This document shows positions 36,583 through 47,591 of a stretch of DNA of 64,000 bases, one piece after another; the stretch's first letter is position 1, and every line of letters begins with the position of its first letter. The notes beneath the pieces are model-generated. The model searched no databases and had not been told where the DNA came from. It was given only the letters and a program-made list of their open reading frames with translations. The DNA is from Oceanicoccus sp. KOV_DT_Chl (lineage in GTDB: Bacteria > Pseudomonadota > Gammaproteobacteria > Pseudomonadales > Dasaniaceae). The stretch spans positions 496,001 to 560,000 of the forward strand of contig NZ_FQLF01000001.1 in assembly GCF_900120175.1 (NCBI RefSeq), given 5' to 3'. Position numbers and translations under genes: made by a program.

Positions 36583-38742
36583 ATGGATACTTTTTCTTCA
36601 CTGCGAAGGGTTACCTTAGCACTTGCCATTTTGATATCTTCTTCAACAGTTTTAGCCGAACTTCCGGAACGCTGGGAGATTAGTCGCTTAGGCTATTACG
36701 ATAGTGCCCATACTAGTACTACTGGCAGACAATACACTTCTTATACGGCAATGATTGACAGTGGTCAGGTAGTGGGCAATAGCTATCGTTACAGTGGTAC
36801 CAGTATTACCGGATATACAACTTGGATACATGATTCAGGCATCAATACTCGTATAGGGTTGTATGGCACCGGGTATGTACGTGACGATGGAAGCCAATTT
36901 AGTTACATTAAGTACCTTGCTACAGACGGCACCGCATCTGGAACCAGCAACCGGTACAGTGGTATGGAAAGTCTGGGGACCAGTGCCTGGTACTACAACG
37001 GCAGTACTACTGTTCAAGCCGGCTTCACTGACGCGGTTCATACCCGCAGCAGTGACGGCTATCAAAACAGTACCTTTATTCCCTATGGCGCTAATACCAC
37101 AGCTGCAGGGCATAGCACCCGTTACAGCGCGAGTTCAGTCGAATCCGGCCAGACTGGCTGGCGAGTCATTAACGACGTTACCTATCGTATCGGTTTATAT
37201 GATGCGGCATATACAACAAGCAGTGGATATCAATCTACAACGATTAATGGATCCAATGCTGCGGGGCAGTTGGTTGGTACGAGTGAAATGAGCGGGACTT
37301 ACAGCACTATGCGTGGTCGCTCCGCCTGGATTGCCAATGGCGCAGTTACCACGCGTATTGGTCTAATCGATGCCGAGCACACTGATTTTTATGGCGTTCA
37401 GAACGCCAGCTTCCGAGGTATGAGTGATAGCGGCTTTGTTATCGGCTACAGCGATCGTATAGATGGCGGGCAGTCAGGTTGGGTATATAACGGCTCAAGT
37501 ACGCGTCGAGTTGGACTGACTGGCAGTGACTTTGTTAGCTACTCAGGTAGCATGGAAACAACCATTTCTCGCCTTAGTGAATCAGGTTATGTGGCGGGAT
37601 CCAGCTATCAGCACGGCACTAATTGGGGTAACGCCGCCTGGGTCTATAACGGCGTTAATACTCAGAAAATTGGTCTCTATAATGGCGTTCACCGTAGTAG
37701 TGTAGGCACACAGTATGTTAATGCCAGTGAACTGAATGAGCGCGGTGATGTAATCGGAACATCCAGTCGTTATGCCGGTAATAGTAATAACGGTGTCTCT
37801 GCCTGGATATATACGGGCGGCTTTACACGGCAGCTGGGCTTTACTGGTACGGGTTATCAGCGCAATGATGGCTATCAATACCACTACTTGGACGCACTGA
37901 ACGACAACGGTCAGGTAGTTGGTGCCAGTTCGCGCTACAGTGGTGCTGATAATATCGGTTTAAGTGCCTGGTTCTATGACAACGGCATCACTACGCGGCT
38001 CGGGCTTAGCGGCGCGGCATACACATCCGACAGTGGTAACCAAATGTCCCGGGTCAAAGACCTGAATGAACAAGGGCAGGCGGTTGGCTTCAGTAATTTT
38101 TATGAGGGCGAATCCTTTCATGGTCGTTCCAGCTGGCTGTACGACCACGACAGCGGAGAGCAACGCGATATTGGCTTGAGCGGTGAAGACTACACTCGCA
38201 ATGATGGTTACCATGAAACTTATGCCGACCAACTAAATGAGAATGGACAAGTCGTGGGTACTACACGCCGCTTTGTTGGAGACAGTGTCAATAGCGGTGA
38301 GGTTTCCTGGTTATACGATTTCGAGCTGGATGAAACGTTTGAGTTTAACCTCTCAGAAAGTGATACCGGTACTGCCGATAGTGACGTAATGTATTTTGAC
38401 GAGAGTGGGCTGGTGCTTGGTCGTTATGCCCTTTATGACGGCGCTACATATATGGGCGCTCGGGCCTTTTACTTTACAATTGAAGATGGTCTATGGGATC
38501 TCGGGGAGTTGCTGGGTCTTAGCGGTGTTGATATCGCCGATCATGGCTGGGAAAGTCTGGCGAGTGCGATCCATTCTGGAGATCTTGGTCATATTCTCGG
38601 TTATATTGATGGATATAGTTACGCCGGAGGCCAGTCAATGTACTTGATGACGCCCGCAGAAGTTCCGGTTCCAGCTACCGCATGGCTGTTGGGTTCAGCA
38701 CTTGTTGGTTTGGTGGGCGTCAAACGCAAAAGTAATGGCTAA
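36583..38742 (+). CDS. PEP-CTERM protein of about ten tandem 52-59-residue repeats
   Basis: ATG 36583 is favoured by GGAG 9-12 bases upstream (an in-frame ATG at 36568 overlaps that site). The 719-aa protein has a signal peptide ending VLA. Ten repeats follow, each with a G(L/F)-x(4)-H/Y start, a D/N-G-Q-V-V-G-x-S-x-R-Y-x-G core and an AW-x-Y-N/D-G end. Repeats 7-9 are the clearest (LNDNGQVVGASSRYSG). The tail is VPVPATAWLLGSALVGLVG then VKRKSNG. The spacing and motifs recall HAF/DUF3466 extracellular repeat proteins and suggest a beta-propeller or solenoid. It is probably a surface or matrix protein. Confidence 0.8.
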   Translation: MDTFSSLRRVTLALAILISSSTVLAELPERWEISRLGYYDSAHTSTTGRQYTSYTAMIDSGQVVGNSYRYSGTSITGYTTWIHDSGINTRIGLYGTGYVRDDGSQFSYIKYLATDGTASGTSNRYSGMESLGTSAWYYNGSTTVQAGFTDAVHTRSSDGYQNSTFIPYGANTTAAGHSTRYSASSVESGQTGWRVINDVTYRIGLYDAAYTTSSGYQSTTINGSNAAGQLVGTSEMSGTYSTMRGRSAWIANGAVTTRIGLIDAEHTDFYGVQNASFRGMSDSGFVIGYSDRIDGGQSGWVYNGSSTRRVGLTGSDFVSYSGSMETTISRLSESGYVAGSSYQHGTNWGNAAWVYNGVNTQKIGLYNGVHRSSVGTQYVNASELNERGDVIGTSSRYAGNSNNGVSAWIYTGGFTRQLGFTGTGYQRNDGYQYHYLDALNDNGQVVGASSRYSGADNIGLSAWFYDNGITTRLGLSGAAYTSDSGNQMSRVKDLNEQGQAVGFSNFYEGESFHGRSSWLYDHDSGEQRDIGLSGEDYTRNDGYHETYADQLNENGQVVGTTRRFVGDSVNSGEVSWLYDFELDETFEFNLSESDTGTADSDVMYFDESGLVLGRYALYDGATYMGARAFYFTIEDGLWDLGELLGLSGVDIADHGWESLASAIHSGDLGHILGYIDGYSYAGGQSMYLMTPAEVPVPATAWLLGSALVGLVGVKRKSNG

Positions 38743-38827
38743 AATTAATATCAAAGCTCTTTGTTCGGCAATAGGGGTAATTTTTTCTTCGGTTTATGGC
38801 TACGCTTCTTCTTCAGTTGAAGAATAG
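38735..38827 (+). CDS. Possible 30-aa signal-peptide-only ORF
   Basis: ATG 38735 overlaps the stop of the repeat-protein gene. It encodes MAKINIKALCSAIGVIFSSV and then YGYASSSVEE. This is a complete signal-peptide-like sequence followed by a stop. It could be a tiny exported peptide or, more likely, the stump of a truncated exported protein. The rest of the gap to 39069 is empty. Confidence 0.3.
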   Translation: MAKINIKALCSAIGVIFSSVYGYASSSVEE

Positions 38828-39069
38828 CGATGCAATTACCGGTTGGCATCACGGCACATTACTACATTCTTGAAATTTTAATGTTAGTAATATCAGAAGT
38901 CTGGTATGAATGTGCTTGCAAGCTTTACGATTTAGTCTGATCAGGCTATCTAGTGCTGTCAGGTCAAGTTGGCTACATTTCACATTAGCTATTTTGGTTT
39001 GCCAGCTATAATTGAATCATTTGATAGAGAGCTATACGGGTGAATGATTGGGCGAAAAAGTATTTATAT

Positions 39070-40643
39070 TTAGCTTTCCGTTTTATCTTCAAGATACTCA
39101 TCACATAACGCGATCAATTTTGCCATTTCATAAGGCTTACCTACAAAGCCCTGCATACCGGCTTGCAGACACTGCTGCTTGCGTTCCAGCTGTACGTCAG
39201 CAGTGAGGGCGATAATAGGCAGCTTGCATCCCTGAGCGCGTAAGGCGCGGGTGGTATCCAGTCCATTCATAATAGGCATTTGTACATCCATCAGGATCAT
39301 GGCAAAGGTGCTAATGCCGTTGTTCTCTATTGATGAAGTGTATGCTTCGATCGCTTCTTTACCATTGTTGACAACAATAGATGTTAAACCGAGCAGAGTG
39401 AGTTTTTTACGAATGATCTGTTGATTGATGACGTTATCTTCTGCCACCAGCACGGTTCGTAGATAGTTTCTATTCAGGTCCGTTAAGGGCGCTGATTCTG
39501 GCTTGGAGTCAGGGATGGATTGCGTTACCGCAAGTGCTAGCTCGAAGGTAGAGCCAAGGTCTGGCTGGCTATTAATACGGATGGTGCCGTTCATTAAATC
39601 TGCCAGCGCTTTACTGATAGATAATCCTAAGCCAGTGCCGCCAAAACTGCGAGTGATGGAGGAGTCCGCTTGGGTAAACATATCAAATATAGTGTGTTGT
39701 TGTTCGGCAGTCATACCAATGCCGGTGTCTGATACTGTTAGCAGCCACTGTAATTGATTGTTTTCTGCGGGTTGTAGCGAACTTTTTATCTCGACTTGAC
39801 CACCAGTATTGGTAAATTTTATAGCGTTAGAAACCAGATTGGTTAAAATCTGCTGGATGCGAGTAGGGTCACCGACGACTCTGGTATCTTCAGTTGGAAT
39901 GTCGAGCGTAAAGCGGATGGACTTATTATTGGCGCCGACTTTAAATAATTGATAAACACTAGTGACTAGTTCTTTAGGACTAAAATCAACCGTTTCAAGC
40001 GCGAGTTTACCGGCGTCAATTTTCGAAAAATCCAGTACGTCATTAATAATTCGCAGCAAACTTTTAGCGGAGTCTATCACCAGTGTTGCCAGTTCCCGTT
40101 GCTCGCTATCCAGCTGGGTAGTCATCAATAATTCCTGAGCACCGAGAATGCCGTGAATCGGTGTGCGAATTTCATGACTCATCACAGCGAGGAATTCGGA
40201 TTTGGCTTGTGCTGCCAGGTCGGATTGTTCTTTTTGCCGCTGCAGGTTTTCTTGTATAGCTTTATAAAAACTGATGTCGCGAACAATAGCCTGAATTACC
40301 TTTTCACCTTTCCATACTGTCGGGCTGAGTAATACATCGGTATAAAAGGGTTCGCCGGTTGTGCGTTGATGTACCCACTCAAATCGCTTATGCCCCTTAT
40401 CCAGAGCTTCCTGTATATTTTTTTTGGCCAACTCCATAGAGTTAGTGCCGCAGGGTTGTTTGTCGGGGAGAGGTCGCCGGGATGTTTGGTGCAGAATTGC
40501 TCCATCGTTGGACAGGCAAATATTTTTAGTGTGGCAGGGTTGCAATAAACGAATTTATTTTCGCCAAGCAGCATCATTGCATCGCCACTCAGTTCAAACA
40601 ATCGCTTAAAGTTTTTATCCTCAAAGATGGCCACGTTTTCCAC
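39070..40643 (-). CDS. PAS-containing hybrid histidine kinase (frameshifted)
   Basis: Frames 40296-40643 and 39070-40545 join into about 524 aa. A PAS domain lies at about 1-130 (FKRLFELSGDAMMLLGENKFVYCNPA). HisKA follows with His in SHEIRTPIHGILGA, then a HATPase with NAIKFTN, DTGIGMT and GGTGLGLSISKAL. The C-terminal receiver has AEDNVINQQIIRKKL, Asp in LMDVQMPIMNGLD and Lys in FVGKPYE. There is no membrane segment, so it is cytosolic. The frame changes at the GGGG run at 40465-40468. Its 3' end is duplicated at 36202. Confidence 0.85.
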
Positions 40644-40838
40644 TCCCTTTGTGCTAGCACGAATAGTAACGCTTAGTGGAAATGGTCGACAAGCGTTGTT
40701 TTGATTTAAGCTGTTAGGATGAACGGGTGCTGGTAAAAGGGTAATGGATTAGCAGTGAATCTCACAATTGGGTTTGGCGGTATTTTATACGGAGTTTAAA
40801 GCGGCGAAGTGCGTTGGATTCGGTAGGAATCAGGTGGG

Positions 40839-40872
40839 AAAAGCCCGGCTTGATGGCTATCAATTGCCGGGC
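40839..40872 (-). terminator. Rho-independent terminator of the cold-shock gene
   Basis: Read leftward, GCCCGGC (40872-40866) pairs with GCCGGGC (40849-40843); TTGAT/ATCAA pairs inside, and TTTT follows at 40842-40839. It begins 30 bases after the csp stop. Confidence 0.7.
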
Positions 40873-40902
40873 AGCTGTATTTAAAATCATCGTTGGCGAA
40901 TA

Positions 40903-41112
40903 TCAAACTTTAGAGACTTCCTCTGCTTGAAACCCCTTCGCGCCCTGACTAAGCGCAAATTCAACTAGATCACCTTCGTTCAGTGTTTTATAGCCATCAC
41001 CTTGAATTGAACGAAAATGTACAAAGACATCATCCCCTTCTTCTTGAGTAATAAAACCAAACCCCTTGGCATTATTGAACCACTTTACCGTTCCCGTGAC
41101 GCGCTCTGACAT
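40903..41112 (-). CDS. Cold-shock domain protein (CspA family)
   Basis: The 69-aa protein is a single cold-shock OB fold with both RNA-binding motifs, KGFGFIT and VFVHF (residues about 16-22 and 29-33), and opens [20 protein letters not shown]. It binds single-stranded nucleic acid, as an RNA chaperone. Length is typical. A long upstream region of about 500 bases precedes it and may carry a regulatory leader. Confidence 0.95.
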   Translation of the reverse strand: MSERVTGTVKWFNNAKGFGFITQEEGDDVFVHFRSIQGDGYKTLNEGDLVEFALSQGAKGFQAEEVSKV

Positions 41113-41629
41113 CTTAATTGAACCTCTTTAATGCTGGTTTATTATTGATTATTTTGTTGAGATAAGTTGCCGGTGCTATTGCCACTCTACGGCGGCATAT
41201 AGCATCGGCAGAGGAGTATCGTTCGTTACCGAATGATAGTTCCCGGGGGAGAACAGTCAGCTTAAGCGCTGTACTGCGGGCACAAACCCAGCTATTGACA
41301 ATTACTTGTCGGGGCGTGAGTTTGATGCTTTTCTTGCGGCGATTAGGTTGGAATTTGCACGCAACAAAATCGTTCGGTTCGCGATGAACTGATCGGGAGG
41401 TTGCTGCCATTACTGGATTGCAAAAAATTTTTGCCAACCATAGCCTGTTGTTATTATTGCTATTGATGGTTACCACTACTTACTACATCGAGCGATTAAA
41501 ATTATTGTTGCGTCGATACTAACGCTAGATAGTCGTCGATGTCTACATTTCCACTAAAAAAAATATTGAGGAAGCGAGCAGTGTGTGAGCTACTCGCTGT
41601 TAATCAGTTTTAGTGGTTGCTAATGGTAG
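41113..41629 (-). other. Upstream region of the csp gene
   Basis: This 517-base stretch between the valS stop and the csp start has no supported gene. An open frame of 120 codons on the minus strand (41114-41476) is rich in rare-looking residues and matches nothing I know. A hydrophobic open stretch on the plus strand (about 41404-41521) lacks a clear start. The region may hold the csp promoter and a 5' leader. Confidence 0.35.
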
Positions 41630-44392
41630 TTACATAGATTGAATTTGCTTGAGCTGCTCAGTGAGTTTATCCAGTGACTGTTGCTGCTTGGCTTGTTTCT
41701 CACGCTCTTTTTCAACCACGTCGGCAGGGGCTTTATCCATAAATTTGGGTTGTTGAGTTTACCGTCGATGCGGGCGAGATCTTTTTGCAGTTTTTCAATT
41801 TCTTTACCGAGGCGAGCGGTTTCTGCTTCAGTGTCAATAAGGCCTGCCATCGGTACCAGCATTTCCATATTGCCTACCAGTGAGGTAGCGGCCATCGGTG
41901 CATCACTGCCAGCCTCTAACCAGGTCACGCTTTCCAGCTTGGCTAGCGTGGTAAGGAATTGTTGATTGTCGTCCAAGCGCCGTTGGTCTTCGCTGTCGCC
42001 ATTTTTTATCAACAGTGGAATGCTTTTAGCCGGTGAAATATTCATTTCTCCGCGTATATTACGTACGCCAACGATGACACCTTTTACCCATTCAATATCG
42101 GTATCGGCTTGCGGGTCGATGTAATCCGGGTTGATCTCTGGGTAGGGCTGCAACATGATGGTCGGCCCTTGCTTGCCTGCTAGCGGTGCTACTCGCTGCC
42201 AAATTTCTTCGGTAATAAACGGCATGAAGGGGTGCAGCAAGCGCAGGGTGGTTTCGAGTACCCGGATTAAGGTGCGACGGGTGCCTTTTTTCAATGCGGC
42301 TGGCGAGTTGTCATCCCACAGGACCGGTTTGGAAAGCTCCAGATACCAGTCGCAGTACTCGTTCCAGATAAATTCATACAGCGCCTGTGCGGCGAGATCA
42401 AAGCGGTATTGCTCCAACGCCTTGGCGACTTCCTGCTCGGTATGCTGCAAGCGGGAAATAATCCAGCGGTCAGCCAGGCTTAATTGATGATCGGTGCTGC
42501 CGTCCTGACCACACTCATGCTCTTCGGTATTCATCAGCACGTAGCGTGCAGCATTCCAGATTTTGTTACAAAAGTTGCGATAGCCATCGATGCGGCCCAT
42601 GTCGAACTTTATGTCGCGGCCAGTGGATGCCAGCGAGTAGTAAGTAAAGCGCAATGCATCAGTCCCGTACGCTTCAATGCCGTCAGGGAATTGCTTGCGG
42701 GTAGATTTTTCAATCTTTTTCGCCATTTGTGGCTGCATCATACCGCTGGTGCGTTTGCTGACCAGTTCTTCCAGCTGGATACCATCAATCAAATCGATCG
42801 GGTCGAGTACATTGCCCTTGGATTTGGACATTTTCTGGCCTTCGGCGTCACGCACCAGACCGTGTACATAGACTTGCTTAAATGGCACTTCGCGTTTGAA
42901 ATGTAAGGTCATCATAATCATTCTGGCAACCCAGAAGAAAATGATATCGAAGCCGGTAACCAAAACGCTGGTGGGGTGGAAGGCTTTCAGTTCTTCGGTT
43001 TCTTCCGGCCAGCCTAGGGTAGAAAAAGTCCATAAGGCGGAGGAAAACCAGGTATCGAGTACGTCGTTGTCCTGCTGTAAAGCGATGTCACCCAGGTTGT
43101 GTTTGGCGCGCACTTCGGCTTCATCGCGGCCGACATACACATTGCCCTGATCGTCATACCAGGCGGGGATGCGGTGACCCCACCACAGTTGCCGGGAGAT
43201 ACACCAATCCTGAATGTCACGCATCCAGGAAAAGTAAATGTTTTCGTATTGCTTGGGGACAAATTCGATGTCGCCATTTTCTACGGCTGCAATGGCGGGC
43301 TTAGCGAGTGTTTTAGCATCGACATACCATTGATCGGTGAGATAAGGCTCAACCACGACGCCAGAGCGGTCGCCAATCGGTAACTGCAAGGTGTGGTCGT
43401 CGATTTTGTCTAACAAGCCCAGTGCGTCGAGATCGGCGACGACTTGCTTGCGGCAAACGTAACGGTCCATGCCTTGATAGGCGGCGGGCACGTTTTGGTT
43501 CATGGCGGCGTTATCGTCGAGGATGTTGATCATCGCCAGATCGTGACGCTTGCCCATGTCATAATCATTGAAGTCGTGAGCGGGAGTGATTTTTACACAG
43601 CCGGTACCAAACTCGCGGTCGACATAGTCGTCGCCAATGATGGGGATTTCGCGGTCAGTTAGCGGCAGTTTGATCATTTTGCCGATCAAATGTTGGTAGC
43701 GCTCATCTTCAGGGTGAACAGCCACTGCGCTATCACCGAGCATGGTTTCAGGGCGAGTGGTGGCAACGATGAGTGAACCAGAACCATCACTTAGTGGGTA
43801 GCGGAAATGCCAGAGGTGGCCGGCTTTTTCTTCGTTAACGACTTCCAGGTCAGAGATGGCTGTATGTAATACCGGGTCCCAATTGACCAGACGGGTACCA
43901 CGGTAAATCAGTTTTTTCATACAGGCGTACGAATACTTCCTGTACCGCATGGGATAAACCTTCGTCCATGGTGAAGCGTTCGCGGGACCAGTCTGTTGAT
44001 GCGCCCATACGACGCAGTTGACGAGTAATAGTGCCGCCGCTTTGTTCTTTCCATTCCCAGACTTTTTCGATGAACTTGTCGCGACCCAGTTCATGACGAT
44101 TAATGCCCTGCGCTTCCAGTTGCCGTTCGACCACCATTTGGGTGGCGATACCGGCGTGGTCGGTGCCCACTTGCCAGAGCGTGTTATCGCCTTTCATGCG
44201 GTGGTAGCGGATTAACACATCCATAATGGTTTCCTGGAAACCATGGCCCATATGCAGGCTGCCGGTGACATTGGGCGGCGGGATCATAATGCTATAAGGA
44301 TTGCCTTCGCCGCTGGGGGCAAAATACCCGTTGGCTTCCCATTGTTGATACCACTTAGTTTCAATGTCAGAGGGTTGGAATGTTTTATCCAT
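41630..44392 (-). CDS. valS: Valyl-tRNA synthetase (two frameshifts)
   Basis: The roughly 921-aa class I synthetase charges tRNA-Val. It shows [16 protein letters not shown] (HIGH motif, about residues 38-53), [10 protein letters not shown], the editing domain with [26 protein letters not shown] and KMSKSKGN. The frame changes at the A/T run 43912-43917 (net +1 shift, as if two bases were missing) and at about 41741-41750 (one base missing). The second restores the coiled-coil tail [19 protein letters not shown] and a stop at 41630. As an essential gene, it argues that these shifts are sequence errors. Confidence 0.93.
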
Positions 44393-44543
44393 TGTTGCTG
44401 GCTACTTCTTGTTGAGTGATGTGTGGATGCGGCAGTGCTATGCAGGAGGCTGTCGCAAAGGGGCGTCAGTATACAGTAGTTAGGCGCGGGCAGGAAAACC
44501 CTGCGCCGCATTTATCTTCTTTTGATCGGATGGTAATGCGTGT

Positions 44544-45327
44544 TTATTTATCGAGGTGCCTGGCTGCCAGTTGTTGGATGATCTCAACGGAACACTGTGA
44601 TAAGCGCTGGCGTAATTGATCCTCGATAGTGGGTATCAACTCATCGACAATCTCCTGAATCAGCAGCTCTACATCCATAGAGTTAGTGATGGCGGGGCGC
44701 TGGCTGGCGATGCCACTTTCTCCGGGGTCGGGGTTTTTACTTCGTTAATTTCCGCTGTCAGTACTTCAGGTTTAATGCGTTCAGTTGCTGTTCGTTCAGG
44801 TACGGTGTTTTCAGTGAGTGGCTCGGGCTGTGGTATTTCAAGCTCGGCGGAATCCAGTTCCGAAAGCGCGGAGAGTTCCGGGAACAGGTCTTCCTGCTCT
44901 TCTTGATATGCTTCGCTCTCGGGAGTCAGTGCAGCGACAGTAGCTCCGGCAACCAGTGTCTGTAGAACCGGGGCAGTGATAGGTCCGGTGCTTGATCGGT
45001 AACATCATCGTTGACCTCTTCACTATCAGCAACAGTGTCGGTGGCAATATCTTCATCGAAATCACCGATATCAGCGCTGGTGGCCAGTTCGTCATCATTA
45101 TCGAAGATGGAATTTAAATCTAACAGGCGATCGCTCGGTTTATCATCTGCTGCTACAGGCTGTGCCGCGGGTTGCCCATCAACGACATCATCTAACGTTG
45201 GAATATCAAGCGGTAAATCGCTGGCTTTGGGATCATCATCCAACAGTCCTTTGATGGATTGCAATTCATCCAGAAGTGCTTCTTTAGGGGATTTTCTGGA
45301 TGGAAAGACTGGGTCGTTGCTGCTCAT
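44544..45327 (-). CDS. Conserved protein between holC and valS (two frameshifts)
   Basis: Starting MSSNDPVFPSRKSPKEALLDELQSIKGLLDDD at 45327, the protein is about 261 aa, very acidic and largely disordered in the middle. The frame changes near 44974-44985 and in the G run at 44694-44697. After these it ends with a conserved helix, MDVELLIQEIVDELIPTIE, then LRQRLSQ. The same position between holC and valS holds a similar unknown gene in Pseudomonas-type genomes. The function is not known. Confidence 0.65.
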
Positions 45328-45370
45328 AATGGTGGCTCTTTATGGGTCTCGGTATTCTTTTGTTATTGGT

Positions 45371-45823
45371 TTAATGGGTTGGTCTTAAATCATGGGATTC
45401 CAGTTGGTAACCCCGGTTTCGGTAAAAGCGGAAGCTGTTGCGTGTGGCCTCCGTTATGGCTGGTGTTTGTACGACAATTTCTGCTACGCGATCAAATCGA
45501 CTAAAAAATTCCGGCACGTCATTGGATAAGTTGATCAGTAAATCGTTGTGCTGGGCGGCGGATTGGTCGGCGTCGCCAAAGCCAATCTGTATCGATTGTG
45601 GTGTGGGAGATTCGCTGTTGGCTTGTTTCAGCCCGTGCGGTATAAAACTACTGCTACGCCAGCTCCACAGCAGCTGATCTAAAGCGTTAGCCTGTGCATT
45701 GTCATCGGTGTGTACATAAATTTGATGACCTAGCTTAAAGGCTTTCTCCACCAACCGACAGGCGAACAAATGGCGCTGTTCGATGTCGTCGGCGGAGAGG
45801 ATATAAAAATCAACCTTGGTCAT
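45371..45823 (-). CDS. holC: DNA polymerase III subunit chi
   Basis: The 150-aa protein matches HolC: TKVDFYILSADDIEQRHLFACRLVEKAFKLGHQIYVHT at the start, then LDQLLWSWRSSSFIPHGL (about residues 48-65) and FDRVAEIVV. Chi binds single-strand-binding protein and links it to the clamp loader. The order pepA-holC-(x)-valS is the usual one. Confidence 0.92.
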   Translation of the reverse strand: MTKVDFYILSADDIEQRHLFACRLVEKAFKLGHQIYVHTDDNAQANALDQLLWSWRSSSFIPHGLKQANSESPTPQSIQIGFGDADQSAAQHNDLLINLSNDVPEFFSRFDRVAEIVVQTPAITEATRNSFRFYRNRGYQLESHDLRPTH

Positions 45824-45879
45824 AGTGTTAGGCTAGCGTGTATTTGCACATTTGTCTCATGATAGTAATTTACTAAAAC

Positions 45880-47390
<1,511 letters not shown>

Positions 47391-47591
47391 AAGGTGTTCC
47401 TTTTGATTATTTAAGTCAGGATAAAATTAACGACATCAGCAACGGTTTGATAGATAATAACCTTATTCAAGCCGCGTGTGTTGCGTGTTCGGGTAACGCT
47501 AGTGTAATAGGTCACGATGGTGCTTGAAAGCGTAAACAACTAAAAAAATGATGACTTTTACTTCTACCTTCATTCCGGGAAATATTCAGCA

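Noticed and set aside
36583-38742. Possible DNA repeat array
   Set aside because: The periodicity is in the protein; the DNA units differ too much and are in one open frame.
39070-40643. Kinase truncated by the neighbouring duplication
   Set aside because: The 3' end at 39070 is complete with the receiver domain; only the extra copy at 36202 is truncated.
41114-41476. Open frame of 120 codons upstream of the csp gene
   Set aside because: Composition and lack of any family match suggest non-coding leader; it abuts the csp start with no separate signals.
41404-41521. Hydrophobic plus-strand stretch ending LKLLLRRY
   Set aside because: It looks like a membrane helix but has no ATG or GTG start with a ribosome site, so I do not call a gene.
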